Shown piece by piece: positions 1 through 9,024 of a DNA stretch of 42,090 nt. The first letter of the stretch is position 1, and every line of letters begins with the position of its first letter. The stretch is from Planctomyces sp. SH-PL62 (lineage in GTDB: Bacteria > Planctomycetota > Planctomycetia > Planctomycetales > Planctomycetaceae), in contig CAMDEA010000064.1 in NCBI GenBank assembly GCA_945893045.1, positions 1 to 42,090 on the forward strand, given 5' to 3'. A model generated the notes under the pieces. It saw only the letters and a list, made by a program, of their open reading frames with translations. It made no database searches and had not been told where the DNA came from. The translations under genes and the position numbers were made by a program.

Positions 1-16
1 GTCTTCGTCGCTTCGC

Positions 17-41
17 CCGCGTTCTGGCGAAACGCGGCTAC
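17..41. repeat. Right arm of a palindromic element cut by the window edge
   Basis: CCGCGTTCTGGCGAAACGCGGCTAC closely resembles the right arm of the complete palindrome at 22060-22123 (CCACGTTCTGGCG...GGCTAC). The left arm would lie before base 1. The stop codon of the aspartate kinase (38-40) falls inside this arm. Confidence 0.55.
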
Positions 42-1825
42 AAGTCGAACGTCTTCAGCAGCGCATCGAGTGCTCGCTGACCATCGGCGGGCGAGACCAC
101 CGCGCTGATGCGGATTTCGCTCGTGCTGACCATTTGGATGTTGACGCTGGCTTCGGCCAGAGTGCGGAACATTTTCTCGCCGACGCCGGTATGGCTGCGC
201 AGGCCGATGCCCATCACCGACAGCTTGGCGATTTCACGTTCGTAGCTGAGGGCCGCGTCGCGCCACGGTTCGAGCACCTCGCGGACGAGCAGCAGGCATT
301 GATCGAGGTCTTTGCGCAGGACCGTGAACGACAAATTCGCGTGACCGCGCTGGCTGATGTTCTGGACGATCATGTCCACCATCACGCCCCCTTCGGCAAC
401 CGCGGTGAAGATCTTGGCGGCGACGCCCGGTTCGTCAGGCAGGTTGCGGACGGTGACGCGCGACTGGTCTTGGTCGAGCAGCACTTCGCTGACGACGATG
501 TCTTCCATGTGCGAGAGGCGGCTGACGACGTCGCGTTCAAGTTCGTCGCGCGAGTGATACGACATCATCGCATCGGGCTTCGCTTCCCATCCCACGGGGG
601 GAGCGACGGCCGATTCCTCGTGCAGTTTGAAGCCGTCATGGACGGCGAGGAGCGCTTCCTGACAACGGCTGCGATCGACGAGACAAGAAATCTTGATGTC
701 GCCGGTCGTGATCATGCCGATGCTGATCCCCTTGGCCGCGAGGGATTCAAACATCGTGGCGGCGACGCCGGTGTGGTGGCGCATCCCGGTTCCGACGCTC
801 GACACCTTGGCGACGTTGGTCCCTTGTTGCACCGAGCCCGCTCCGATTTCCGCAACGGCTTCTTCGGCGGCACTCAATGTTTCCGCCATGTCGTTCTGCG
901 GGACCGTGAACGAGATTTGTGCGAGGCCGCCGCTGGCGACGTCTTGCACGACCATATCGATCGGAAGTTTGCGTTGAGCCATTTTCGTGAAGATGAGACT
1001 CATCACACCGGGCCGATCCGGGATGTCGAACAAGCTGACGCGAACCTCGTCCTTGACCAACGCCAGGCCGGTCGCGATCGGGCCGTCGTCGTCCGCTTCA
1101 GGGCAGATCAATGTGCCGAGTGTGTCGTTGAAGCTGGGCCGCACGCGCAACCGCACGCGGTACTTCTTGGCGAACTCGATCGACCGCGAGTGCATCTTGC
1201 CGCCACCGACGCTCGTCAGTTCCAGCATCTCGTCGTACGAAATCCGGTGGAGCTTGCGAGCGTTCTTCACGATCCGCGGATCGGTGGTGAAGATCCCTTC
1301 GACGTCGGTGTAGATCTCGCATTCCTCGGCTTGCAGCACGGCGGCCAGAGCGGTCGCGGTCGTGTCGCTGCCGCCTCGGCCGAGCGTCGTGATGTTGAAA
1401 TCGTCATCGATCCCTTGGAAGCCGGCCGCCACGACAATGTTGCCGGCGTCGAGTGCCTTGCGCATCCGCTCGGTCGAAATTTTCTTAATGCGGGCCTTGG
1501 TGAAGCTGTTGTCGGTCAGCACTCCGATCTGCGCGCCGGTCAGGCTGACGGCCGGTTCGCCGAGTTCTTGGATCGCCATCGCCACGAGCGCGACGGCCTC
1601 TTGCTCGCCGGTCGCCAGCAGCATGTCCATTTCGCGAGCGGGTGGGTTCGGTGAGATCTCGTTGGCGAGTTCCACCAACTCGTCGGTCTTCGCTCCGCGA
1701 GCGCTGATGACCATGACGACCTGATGCCCCTGACGCTTGGCATTCACCGCTCGCTGAGCCGCCGCCAAGATCTTCTGGGCGTTCGCCACGCTGGTCCCGC
1801 CAAACTTCTGCACGATGATCGACAC
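38..1825 (-). CDS. lysC: Aspartate kinase with four ACT domains
   Basis: Phosphorylates L-aspartate with ATP, the first step towards lysine, threonine and methionine, in the cytoplasm. The 595-residue product has the amino-acid-kinase signature KFGGTS at residues 7-12, [10 protein letters not shown] near 148-157 and [13 protein letters not shown] at 172-184. About 340 C-terminal residues then hold four ACT modules in two pairs, the allosteric part. Four ACT domains in one chain is the arrangement known from cyanobacteria and planctomycetes, longer than the usual two-ACT enzyme. A GTG start at 1825 is chosen because it puts the kinase motif at the normal distance from the N-terminus and has AAGG about 9 nt upstream; the frame stays open further upstream but that stretch is not kinase-like. 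The stop codon lies in a palindromic repeat. Confidence 0.96.
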   Translation of the reverse strand: MSIIVQKFGGTSVANAQKILAAAQRAVNAKRQGHQVVMVISARGAKTDELVELANEISPNPPAREMDMLLATGEQEAVALVAMAIQELGEPAVSLTGAQIGVLTDNSFTKARIKKISTERMRKALDAGNIVVAAGFQGIDDDFNITTLGRGGSDTTATALAAVLQAEECEIYTDVEGIFTTDPRIVKNARKLHRISYDEMLELTSVGGGKMHSRSIEFAKKYRVRLRVRPSFNDTLGTLICPEADDDGPIATGLALVKDEVRVSLFDIPDRPGVMSLIFTKMAQRKLPIDMVVQDVASGGLAQISFTVPQNDMAETLSAAEEAVAEIGAGSVQQGTNVAKVSSVGTGMRHHTGVAATMFESLAAKGISIGMITTGDIKISCLVDRSRCQEALLAVHDGFKLHEESAVAPPVGWEAKPDAMMSYHSRDELERDVVSRLSHMEDIVVSEVLLDQDQSRVTVRNLPDEPGVAAKIFTAVAEGGVMVDMIVQNISQRGHANLSFTVLRKDLDQCLLLVREVLEPWRDAALSYEREIAKLSVMGIGLRSHTGVGEKMFRTLAEASVNIQMVSTSEIRISAVVSPADGQRALDALLKTFDL

Positions 1826-2178
1826 GATGCTTTGCCTTGTAGAACGGACACAAATCACCCGGAAACAAACGGGGCACGATATCACATGGTTGGGGAGTCC
1901 GAAACGAAGTGGCGCGTCAGTCAGTCCAGCGGCCGGGCGGTCGGATCGTGCCGGTCGCGCCGGACACAACGATTGTCGCGAAGTCAAATTCGCGAACGGC
2001 TGGCTTCAGAGAATCTCACTCCGGCTCGCGTAAAACGCTCAAGACCGGATCATCCGACCGATCATGCCTGAAATTCGTGAGTTGCCGACGTGTTTCCAAC
2101 CGTCAACGTCCGCGCATAGGGCACATTCTCCTTCAGATCGCACCTCGTGTGGAAACAGCGTTGAAGGAGACTCAAGTC
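1826..2178. other. Divergent intergenic region, lysC / LysM protein
   Basis: 353 bp between two divergently transcribed genes, so it must hold both promoters. No convincing coding frame is seen. The only structure noticed is a short hairpin, TCGCGAA at 1976-1982 pairing with TTCGCGA at 1989-1995 around a 6-nt loop. No riboswitch was recognised. Confidence 0.5.
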
Positions 2179-3198
2179 ATGCACCGCGACAAGAAAGTTG
2201 GATTGGCGTTGGCGATTCTGCTGTGCAGCATCGTCGGAGCGTTCTTCTTTCGAGACGACGCCCCTCGCAACAGTGAACCGGATTTGAAGGACGGATCGCG
2301 TCTGGATCAAAAGATCGCCCGCGACAATTCGCGCGGGCCTTACTCGGAGTCCGAGGCCCGTTCGCGCGGTACGGATCCTCGTCGACCAACCGATCGTTCG
2401 CGTGACGGATTCCAGCAGAGTGACTTGCCGGAGTTCTTGAGAGACAACCCGGCCGGTGCGAATTCGACGACGCAACGCAACCGCGTGAATGCTTCGCGCG
2501 ATCCGTCGAGCAACAGCGATCGGCTCGGAAATCCGTCGGACTTCAACACGCTCACGCCGCCGCCGCAGGATGCTCCGGCGATGCCGATCCGGCCGTTACA
2601 CAACGATGACTGGGATGCCGTGGCCAACAACGACGGTCAGGGGGTTCGACGAGGCGGGATCGACGTCTCGCCGGCGATCACCGGACCGACGCGGTCCCAT
2701 GTGGTGGCCGATGGCGAGACGTTGTCATCCATCGCTGGGAAGTATCTGGGGAGCCAAACTCGGTATCAGGAAATCTTCCAAGCCAACCGCGACCAATTGA
2801 AAAGCGCGAATGACCTGAAGATCGGCATGAAGCTGACGATCCCCGATCGCGCGGAGAGTCGTTCGACCAATGTCTTGCGCGGAAACACGAAGACCGACTC
2901 AGCTCCGGCCATTCGCACCGCTCCGCCGGCCAACAACTCGCAGAACAGGGTCACGGAACGATCTCGCGAACCAACCGGGACGACAGAGCCCCCCAAGCCG
3001 AAGTTCAAGCCGGCGAAATCCAGCCCCGCCGTTCGTCGCACAACGGATGCCAGCGACGAAGAACCGATGGGCAACAAACTGTCGCAGGTCGCTCCTAACG
3101 ATGTGTTGGAGATCGACGAAGGGGTGCTTGCGGAACTCGAACGCGATCTGAAAACGCAGGTCGCGGAGAAGCCGGTCGAAGCCATCGCACCGAAATGA
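2179..3198 (+). CDS. Membrane-anchored LysM domain protein
   Basis: A 339-residue protein. Residues 1-6 are polar and charged and 7-24 form a hydrophobic segment (VGLALAILLCSIVGAFFF), an N-terminal membrane anchor or uncleaved signal. A low-complexity region rich in Asp, Arg, Ser and Pro follows to about residue 170, then one LysM module at about 173-224 (SHVVADGETLSSIAGKYLG ... LKIGMKLTIP), then a Pro/Ser-rich tail. LysM binds N-acetylglucosamine polymers such as peptidoglycan, so a role at the cell wall is inferred. ATG 2179 is preceded by GGAG (2166-2169) at 9 nt; the frame is open upstream but nothing there looks coding. No catalytic domain is visible, so its function beyond binding is unknown. 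Confidence 0.85.
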   Translation: MHRDKKVGLALAILLCSIVGAFFFRDDAPRNSEPDLKDGSRLDQKIARDNSRGPYSESEARSRGTDPRRPTDRSRDGFQQSDLPEFLRDNPAGANSTTQRNRVNASRDPSSNSDRLGNPSDFNTLTPPPQDAPAMPIRPLHNDDWDAVANNDGQGVRRGGIDVSPAITGPTRSHVVADGETLSSIAGKYLGSQTRYQEIFQANRDQLKSANDLKIGMKLTIPDRAESRSTNVLRGNTKTDSAPAIRTAPPANNSQNRVTERSREPTGTTEPPKPKFKPAKSSPAVRRTTDASDEEPMGNKLSQVAPNDVLEIDEGVLAELERDLKTQVAEKPVEAIAPK

Positions 3199-3225
3199 AA
3201 AAGCCCGGCAATTCGGGCCGGGCTT
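3198..3225 (-). terminator. Intrinsic terminator, minus strand
   Basis: AAGCCCGGC (3201-3209) pairs with GCCGGGCTT (3217-3225). The run of A at 3198-3202 reads as five U on the minus strand, so it best serves the metal-binding protein gene at 3311-3865. It starts in the stop codon of the LysM gene and may also act on that transcript, though no U-run follows in the plus direction. Confidence 0.6.
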
Positions 3226-3240
3226 CGGGAACATCACAAA

Positions 3241-3292
3241 GTAGACGAGTCACTCCGTGACTCGAATTCGAGTCACGGAGTGACTCGTCTAC
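3241..3292. repeat. Perfect 52-bp palindrome
   Basis: The two 26-nt arms (starting GTAGACGAGTCACTCCGTGA) are exact reverse complements with no loop, and the match continues imperfectly for about 5 bp on each side. It lies between the convergent LysM and metal-binding genes. It shares the GTAG...CTAC ends of the palindromes at 22060 and 33277. Confidence 0.85.
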
Positions 3293-3310
3293 ATTGTGGC
3301 TTCGCCGCCT

Positions 3311-3865
3311 CTACTTCTTCTCCGTCTTGGCGAGCTTGCCGTAGAAACCGGCCTTTTGCAGCAGTTCAACTGCGTCGGGCACCACCATGCCGCCACCGTT
3401 GAGCTTCACCGTTTGGGTCGCGGCGTCGATCTCCATTGAGGTCAGGCCATCCAGCTTCGTGAACGCTTCGTGAACTGCCTTGCGGCAGGCTCCGCAGCAA
3501 AGATGGATGCCGGTAAACGTCATCGTGTCACGCTTCTCGCCCTTTTTCGCGCCCACGTCCGGGAAGGCGAGGTCTTTCTTGCCAAACGCTGCTTTGCCGA
3601 AGAAGCCATGATCGGCAAGAGCCTCAATGCCCTTCATCGCAGCCTTCTCATTCTTGGCCGAGAAGACCACTGACTTGCTGTTGACGTCCGCTTTGGCGTC
3701 CGACACCCCTTCAACTCCGTCGAGCGCACCTTTCGCTCCTTCGACGCACGCGCCGCAGCAGAGATGCACGCTGCGAACCGTCACGGTTCCTGACTCGTCA
3801 GCCGCGACCGCGATCGCCACGGCAATCAGACACACCAACCCAGCACACGCACGAATTAGGTTCAT
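3311..3865 (-). CDS. Exported protein with two HMA-like CCGAC metal-binding repeats
   Basis: A 184-residue protein. Residues 1-22 form a Sec signal peptide (MNLIRACAGLVCLIAVAIAVAA). Two repeats follow, each opening with the identical motif HLCCGAC (34-40 and 121-127) in the position where heavy-metal-associated domains have GMxCxxC, then a beta-alpha-beta pattern ending in a GF(F/Y)GK segment. The cysteine spacing CC-x-x-C is not the classical one. Binding of copper or another soft metal in the periplasm is inferred, not shown. The start at 3865 is preceded by GGGAGG at about 8 nt and begins the signal peptide directly. Transcription probably ends at the hairpin at 3198-3225. Confidence 0.85.
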   Translation of the reverse strand: MNLIRACAGLVCLIAVAIAVAADESGTVTVRSVHLCCGACVEGAKGALDGVEGVSDAKADVNSKSVVFSAKNEKAAMKGIEALADHGFFGKAAFGKKDLAFPDVGAKKGEKRDTMTFTGIHLCCGACRKAVHEAFTKLDGLTSMEIDAATQTVKLNGGGMVVPDAVELLQKAGFYGKLAKTEKK

Positions 3866-4155
3866 CGGTAGACCTCCCGGATTTGAAGCAACAGTTTGAT
3901 CGGCACATTCCGATGCGAGCACTGTAATCGGCCGGCCAACGGTCCCTCAAGCGGCCCGTTGATCGAACTCCGGCAGATGAGTTCGTCGAACGCAGACGAT
4001 TCATTTCCGCTCGCGCGCGGAATAGAGTTCGGCCCGTTTTGGAATCCGCACGAACCCAGTTCTGTAGCGGTACGGCGCAAGCCGTCCGGTGGCGGCGAAC
4101 AGCCGCCCGAAACCGGAGGGCATGCGCCCTTCCGCGACTTTGAGTTCAAGGAAGT
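3866..4155. other. Divergent intergenic region, metal-binding protein / ABC ATPase
   Basis: 290 bp with no credible gene. Two small hairpins lie near the ATPase start: GGCGGC (4091-4096) with GCCGCC (4102-4107), and AGGGC-ATGC-GCCCT at about 4117-4130. They may form leader structure; no known riboswitch was recognised. Confidence 0.4.
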
Positions 4156-5709
4156 ATGCGTCGAATGATCTCCGCCGTCTCCGAACAGCCGTTGTTGGAA
4201 TGCCGCTCGATGGGGATGCGGTTCTCCGGAGTGACGGCGCTGGAAGGGGTGGACTTCGATCTGTACCCCGGCGAAGTGCATGGCCTGGTGGGCTGCAACG
4301 GCGCGGGAAAGAGCACGTTGATGAAAATCCTGGCTGGGGCAAATCCCGATCACGAAGGGACCGTGCTCCTGCTTGGCCAAGAACTCTCGCTGTCGTCGCC
4401 GCGTGAGGCTCAAGCGTGTGGGATCGCGATGGTCTATCAGGAGCTGTCGGGCATCGGAGCGTTATCGGTGGCAGAGAATCTGTTTCTCGGCCGCCAGCCG
4501 ACGCGAGCCGGGCGAATCGACTGGTCGGGGATGCGGCGGCAAGCTCAAGATTATTTGCGAGAGATGGCGATCGACGTCGATGTGCGGCGTCGCTTGGATC
4601 GGTTTCCGCTGGTGATTCGCCAGATGGTGGAGATCGCTCGCGGCCTGCACAGCGGAGCGCGGGTGTTGATCCTCGACGAGCCGACCAGCGCGCTCAGCCC
4701 GCCGGAAACGCGGCGGTTGTTTGAGTTGATCCGACAGCTCAAACGAAACGGCGTGTCGATCATTTTCATCAGCCACTTTTTGGAAGACGTGTTGGCGATT
4801 TGTGATCGAGTCACGGTGTTGAAAGATGGCCGCAAGGTCTCGACGTCATGGTCGGACGAATTGACGAAGCCAGAGGTCATCACGCGGATGCTCGGCCGCC
4901 ACGTGGGGCAGGTTTCCAAACTGCCCGTCCAACGACACGGGCAGGTTGAAAACCTGCCCCACGATGATGCGGCCGTCACTCTGCCCGCGAGGTCAGCAAC
5001 GTCGCCGGCGTTGCGAGTCACTGGTCTGTCGCGAGCCAGCGAATTCAGCGACGTAACTTTCGACGTCGCACCGGGCGAGTGCGTCGGACTCTACGGATTC
5101 GTCGGTGCCGGACATCAAGAGTTGGCGCACGCCGTGGCCGGCGCAGTGGCGGTCGATGCGGGTTCGGTGCGATTGGATGAGACGATCTTGCCGAACAGCG
5201 ATGTCTCGGCGGCTGTGATTCGCGGCGTCGTCCTCGTCGCGGCGGATCGAGCGAAAACATTGGTGCGCCGCAGTTCGATTGCTCGCAACACGACACTGGC
5301 TCATCTGCGACGCTCGATGGGAGCCTGGTTGCGGCGCGGACGCGAACACGCCGTCGTGCAACCGTTACTGGAACAGGTTGGCTGCCGCCCCGCTCGGCCG
5401 GAGTTATTGGCCGGCAATCTATCGGGCGGAAATCAGCAGAAGGTGGTGTTGGCGAAATGGCTCTTGGGACCGATCCGTGTACTGGTCCTGGAAGAGCCGA
5501 CTCGCGGCATGGACGTCAACGCGAAAGACGAAGTGATGCGGCTGGTCGCCGGATTGAAAAAGTCGGGAGCAGCCGTCGTGCTCGCATCCACCGAGCCAGA
5601 GTTGGTGCTGGCTCACGCGGATCGGATTCTGGTCTTCGCCCGTGGCCGCATCGCTCATGAATTCGTCGGTGAAGAAGTTCGGAAAGCCGATTTGCTGCGC
5701 TGGGCGTAA
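4156..5709 (+). CDS. Sugar ABC transporter ATP-binding protein, RbsA/MglA type
   Basis: A double-ATPase subunit of 517 residues, the layout of the RbsA/MglA/XylG importers. The first ATPase domain has a Walker A GCNGAGKST at 46-54, a degenerate signature region followed by LILDEPTSAL. The second has a degenerate Walker A region (GFVGAGHQEL), a good signature LSGGNQQK and Walker B LVLEEPTRGMDV, which is the known asymmetry of this family. The linker, about residues 249-270 (HVGQVSKLPVQRHGQVENLP), is encoded by a palindromic repeat. No permease or periplasmic binding protein lies nearby, so the substrate cannot be read from context. ATG 4156 has AAGG close upstream; ATG 4165 in the same frame is an alternative. 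Confidence 0.9.
   Translation: MRRMISAVSEQPLLECRSMGMRFSGVTALEGVDFDLYPGEVHGLVGCNGAGKSTLMKILAGANPDHEGTVLLLGQELSLSSPREAQACGIAMVYQELSGIGALSVAENLFLGRQPTRAGRIDWSGMRRQAQDYLREMAIDVDVRRRLDRFPLVIRQMVEIARGLHSGARVLILDEPTSALSPPETRRLFELIRQLKRNGVSIIFISHFLEDVLAICDRVTVLKDGRKVSTSWSDELTKPEVITRMLGRHVGQVSKLPVQRHGQVENLPHDDAAVTLPARSATSPALRVTGLSRASEFSDVTFDVAPGECVGLYGFVGAGHQELAHAVAGAVAVDAGSVRLDETILPNSDVSAAVIRGVVLVAADRAKTLVRRSSIARNTTLAHLRRSMGAWLRRGREHAVVQPLLEQVGCRPARPELLAGNLSGGNQQKVVLAKWLLGPIRVLVLEEPTRGMDVNAKDEVMRLVAGLKKSGAAVVLASTEPELVLAHADRILVFARGRIAHEFVGEEVRKADLLRWA
4902..4963. repeat. Palindromic element inside the ABC ATPase gene
   Basis: 27-nt arms at 4902-4928 and 4937-4963 (outer end CGTGGGGCAGGTTT) around an 8-nt loop, read through in frame. 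The same arm occurs at 20890-20964 upstream of hisA, and a variant at 23413-23504. Confidence 0.85.
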
Positions 5710-5826
5710 CCTCGCGACGAAAACTCTTCATCGAGCAACCAGTCCATCAGAAGTTGGCCGCTCTCGTCCGATCAGTTTTTTGTCTTGCGTCATCCTCGAA
5801 CACCGACGGCCGAGCGTGTGGCCAGC

Positions 5827-6843
5827 CTACAAATTCATCTCCATTGCCAGACGAGTTCGTGGGCGCGATGGCTTGCTGCAGCGAGGATCGGGAAGCGTTT
5901 CGTCGAACGCGATGGAGACGTCGTCCGTGACGAAGACCAAATCCTCGTCGCAATCGATGGCAGCGCTGCCTCCGAGTTTCGCGGAGTCGATAAAGGCTAC
6001 ATCACAAAACAAGGAGTCGAGAATCTTATTCTCCACGCCGCCTTCAACACCGACTATTGCGTCGGAGTCCGGGACGTTCTCCATCAGGTCTTCAACAAAT
6101 TCAACCGACGCGAAGCCGGCTCCGGTTTCCTCGCCTGAGAAGAACTGGTCGATGCCATCGCCCACGATCAGGCAATCCGCATCCGACCGGCCGATGAACG
6201 TCCCGTTTTCAGACCCGTCTTTCAGATCGATGAGCAGGTTGGCTGACAGCGTTTCTTTTTCGATGCCTGTCATGTCGATCGTGTGATCGCCACCGTGGAT
6301 GTGGAGGTATTCGATTTCATAGGCTGGGCAAATCTCGGTCTCATGGCCGTCGATGGCCACGAGCAGCCAGCCGTTTTCCGTCCTCAACGATACTGATTGA
6401 CGTTTCGTAAGCGTGACCCAGAGCGACTTACTCCCCGGTTGATGATTTCCGGCATCCCCACCAGCCCCCCAACTTCCCTCGCTGGTTTCGGTCCAGCCGT
6501 AGTTGGCATAGCCATAGACCTCGTCGATACCGATCTCGAACAACCGAATGTTCGGCGTCTCGAACAACAGTTTGACGGGCACTGACTCGTCAGATGATGT
6601 CGATTCGCCGACCTCAGAATTCAAAAACGGCGACACGCCGACGCAACCTGGATCGCTCGGTCGGAAATCCAGGGATTTATTCCGGGCGTTCGATTCAAGC
6701 GTCTCGCGGCCGCACGTCATCGGAACGGCCCCGCCCCGCATTCCAAATCCACTCGCACGTGGACGTCGCAGAGTCGCCCGATGCTTCCGCAAGTTGTCAA
6801 CGAACCGAGACCGAATGCGACATAACCAATTTTGTATCGACAT
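5827..6843 (-). CDS. Putative secreted acidic protein with degenerate RTX-like region
   Basis: A 338-residue protein. The first 45 residues are Arg-rich (IRSRFVDNLRKHRATLRRPR), resembling the long basic N-termini of planctomycete surface proteins. The body is strongly acidic. HIHGGDHTIDMTG (about 171-183) and FIGRSDADCLIVGDGIDQFFSG (near 206-227) look like eroded GGxGxDxL calcium-binding repeats. No enzyme domain is seen. ATG 6843 has GGGAG upstream at a good distance. It sits alone between the ABC ATPase and clpX. It may be a decaying member of a larger adhesin family; export and calcium binding are inference only. Confidence 0.6.
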   Translation of the reverse strand: MSIQNWLCRIRSRFVDNLRKHRATLRRPRASGFGMRGGAVPMTCGRETLESNARNKSLDFRPSDPGCVGVSPFLNSEVGESTSSDESVPVKLLFETPNIRLFEIGIDEVYGYANYGWTETSEGSWGAGGDAGNHQPGSKSLWVTLTKRQSVSLRTENGWLLVAIDGHETEICPAYEIEYLHIHGGDHTIDMTGIEKETLSANLLIDLKDGSENGTFIGRSDADCLIVGDGIDQFFSGEETGAGFASVEFVEDLMENVPDSDAIVGVEGGVENKILDSLFCDVAFIDSAKLGGSAAIDCDEDLVFVTDDVSIAFDETLPDPRCSKPSRPRTRLAMEMNL

Positions 6844-6964
6844 GAATCTGCTCCCGGATTGGCGACTGGGCTGGTTCCAGGCCGCTGCATCAGCGGCCTC
6901 TCCAAGACAATGCGGATCGTCGAAGATATCCGACATGACAACCGGCAATTTTTGGCGATTCCGG

Positions 6965-7001
6965 AAAAAAACAAAAAAGCCCGCTGCAAAGCAGCGGGCT
7001 T
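6965..7001 (-). terminator. clpX intrinsic terminator
   Basis: AGCCCGCTGC (6978-6987) pairs with GCAGCGGGCT (6991-7000) around a 3-nt loop. On the minus strand it is followed by six U and a further U-rich stretch. It lies 30 nt past the clpX stop codon. Confidence 0.9.
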
Positions 7002-7030
7002 GGGATTTCAACAACGTTCCGTCAGTCGCA

Positions 7031-8317
7031 TCACGCGGCGGCTGAGCCGTCTTGTGGGAAGAGGTGCGACTCGCCACGGATGACTTCGGGGGTGAGGACG
7101 TACTTCTTACCCGGTTCTTGATCGGGCAGTTCGTAGAGGATGTCGAACATTGCGTTTTCGATCACGCTGCGGAGGCCGCGTGCTCCCGTGTCTTTCTGGA
7201 TCGCGATCTTGGCGATTTCGCGGATTGCTTCCGGCGTGACTTCGAGCGTGGATTCTTCCATCTCAAAGTACTTTTGGAACTGGCGGACGAGCGCGTTCTT
7301 AGGCTCGGTCAGCACGCGGACGAGGTCGGACTCGCTGAGTTTGCTGAGCGTCGTGAGCACCGGCAGGCGGCCGACCAGTTCAGGAATCAGGCCGTATTCG
7401 AGAATGTCCTCGACGGTCGCGTCGTGGATCATTTCATAGCGGCGGTGCTTGTCGTCGTGCGACGAGTTGTCCTGGCCGAAGCCGATCATCTTGCGGCCCA
7501 TGCGGCGGGCGACAATGTCTTCCAGCCCCACGAACGTGCCGCCGCAGATGAAGAGGATGTTGGTCGTGTCGAGCTGAATGTATTGCTGCTCGGGATGCTT
7601 GCGGCCCCCTTGCGGCGGGACGTTGGCGACTGTCCCTTCCAGCATCTTGAGCAACGCTTGCTGCACCCCTTCGCCGCTGACGTCGCGGGTGATCGAGACG
7701 TTGTTCGACGTCTTGCCGATCTTGTCGATCTCGTCGATGAACACGATCCCGCGTTGGGCGGATTCGACATCGAAGTCGCAAGTATGCAGCAGTTTCAACA
7801 GGAGGTTTTCGACGTCCTCGCCGACGTAGCCAGCTTCGGTCAGCGTGGTCGCGTCGCCGATGGCGAACGGGACTTGCAAGTATTTCGCCAGCGTTTTGGC
7901 GATCAGCGTCTTGCCTGATCCGGTCGGGCCGATCATCAGGACGTTTGATTTTTCGATCTCGACATCGTTGTCGGTATCGGTGTTGAGCATCAGTCGCTTG
8001 TAGTGGTTGTGAACCGCAACGGCGAGCATTTTCTTCGTCTGCGACTGCCCGACAACATACTTGTCGAGATGAGTCACGATGTCGCGCGGCGACGGAACTT
8101 TCGTGAAGAGTTTGTGCGGGGTGCCTCGGCGGCGGCGTTCCTGGTCGAGGATCGACTGACACAGCTCGACGCATTCGCCGCAGACGTAAACGTCTTCCGG
8201 TCCTTCAACGAGTGGGCCGACTTCGCGATAGCTCTTGCGGCAAAAACTACAGCTTGCGTTTTTCTTGCCGGTCGGAGTGCGCTTGCCGGACGTAAAATCT
8301 TTTCCAGACGAGGCCAT
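7031..8317 (-). CDS. clpX: ATP-dependent Clp protease ATP-binding subunit ClpX
   Basis: The AAA+ unfoldase that feeds substrates to ClpP. The 428-residue product has the N-terminal zinc-binding domain with C23, C26, C46 and C49, Walker A GPTGSGKT at 130-137, Walker B IVFIDEID at 191-198, the ClpX segment [13 protein letters not shown] after it, and the C-terminal small domain. Length is normal for the family. ATG 8317 is chosen because AAGGAA lies about 8 nt upstream; an in-frame TTG at 8344 would add nine residues. clpP is not in the window. Transcription ends at the terminator at 6965-7001. Confidence 0.97.
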   Translation of the reverse strand: MASSGKDFTSGKRTPTGKKNASCSFCRKSYREVGPLVEGPEDVYVCGECVELCQSILDQERRRRGTPHKLFTKVPSPRDIVTHLDKYVVGQSQTKKMLAVAVHNHYKRLMLNTDTDNDVEIEKSNVLMIGPTGSGKTLIAKTLAKYLQVPFAIGDATTLTEAGYVGEDVENLLLKLLHTCDFDVESAQRGIVFIDEIDKIGKTSNNVSITRDVSGEGVQQALLKMLEGTVANVPPQGGRKHPEQQYIQLDTTNILFICGGTFVGLEDIVARRMGRKMIGFGQDNSSHDDKHRRYEMIHDATVEDILEYGLIPELVGRLPVLTTLSKLSESDLVRVLTEPKNALVRQFQKYFEMEESTLEVTPEAIREIAKIAIQKDTGARGLRSVIENAMFDILYELPDQEPGKKYVLTPEVIRGESHLFPQDGSAAA

Positions 8318-8467
8318 GTGGGTTCCTTCAACGCTGTCGGTCAAACCTCAACACCTTGGGACGGCGAAACAATCATTCGCCTGCTGAGGAGACAGCGTCC
8401 GTGGTCTCCTGGAGTCTCGCCGGGTAAGCGAGTCCCCAACCGTATCGTCACCCTTCAGGAAGGCCCA

Positions 8468-8818
8468 TCACTGTTCAATCGCGGGTGAGCTTCCCGCCGA
8501 ATCATCGGCAGAGGGACCGCGTGAGGCATCCTCCGCACGACCCGATTCACCGGACTTATTCGCCAATCGCTCACGAATGCGTTTGTATTCTGCGGCCGAC
8601 AAATCGCCCTGTTGATGGATGTCTCGAAACTGCAAAAGCAACTGTTCCGGAGAGTTCTCGGCGAGTCCTTTGGGCCGCAGGTATTCCTTGATTTTGTGAT
8701 GAAACATCAGCAGCAGAAACAGTGCTCCGGCCAGCAATGCGAGAGACCAAAAGCCGCCCCCCGACGAAAACTTGTCGTACAACGTTTTGGAGCTCAGACG
8801 TTTCATCTCGGCCAACAT
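8468..8818 (-). CDS. Small membrane protein with SHOCT-like C-terminal segment
   Basis: A 116-residue protein with one membrane helix at about 23-40 (FWSLALLAGALFLLLMFH). A short helical region at 57-86 (PEQLLLQFRDIHQQGDLSAAEYKRIRERL) has the pattern of the SHOCT oligomerisation motif, in which a Gly-x-(I/L) turn joins two helices. The Ser/Ala/Asp-rich tail is probably disordered. ATG 8818 has GGAG 9 nt upstream; the upstream open frame is not coding-like. It lies just upstream of clpX on the same strand, with a 150-nt gap. Function unknown. Confidence 0.7.
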   Translation of the reverse strand: MLAEMKRLSSKTLYDKFSSGGGFWSLALLAGALFLLLMFHHKIKEYLRPKGLAENSPEQLLLQFRDIHQQGDLSAAEYKRIRERLANKSGESGRAEDASRGPSADDSAGSSPAIEQ

Positions 8819-9024
8819 CACGCTCGACTCCCCCGCGAACGGCACCGAGTTCCTCGATCCTTCGTCGCGACGGATTATTGGCACCGGCCAAAACTGCGAC
8901 AAGGCCGCGTTTGAAAGCTCGAAATCCGAAACTCGAAATCCGAACGAATCGCAAAGCTGGTTTCGCAAAGGTCGGATTTTTCCGTTGGCATGACTAACAT
9001 CTCCGCCCCAACCCAGGAGCCACC

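Noticed and set aside
134..1654. A 506-codon open frame on the plus strand across the aspartate kinase gene
   Set aside because: The minus strand encodes an unmistakable aspartate kinase here. The plus frame is His/Asp/Arg-rich low-complexity sequence typical of the antisense of a GC-rich gene.
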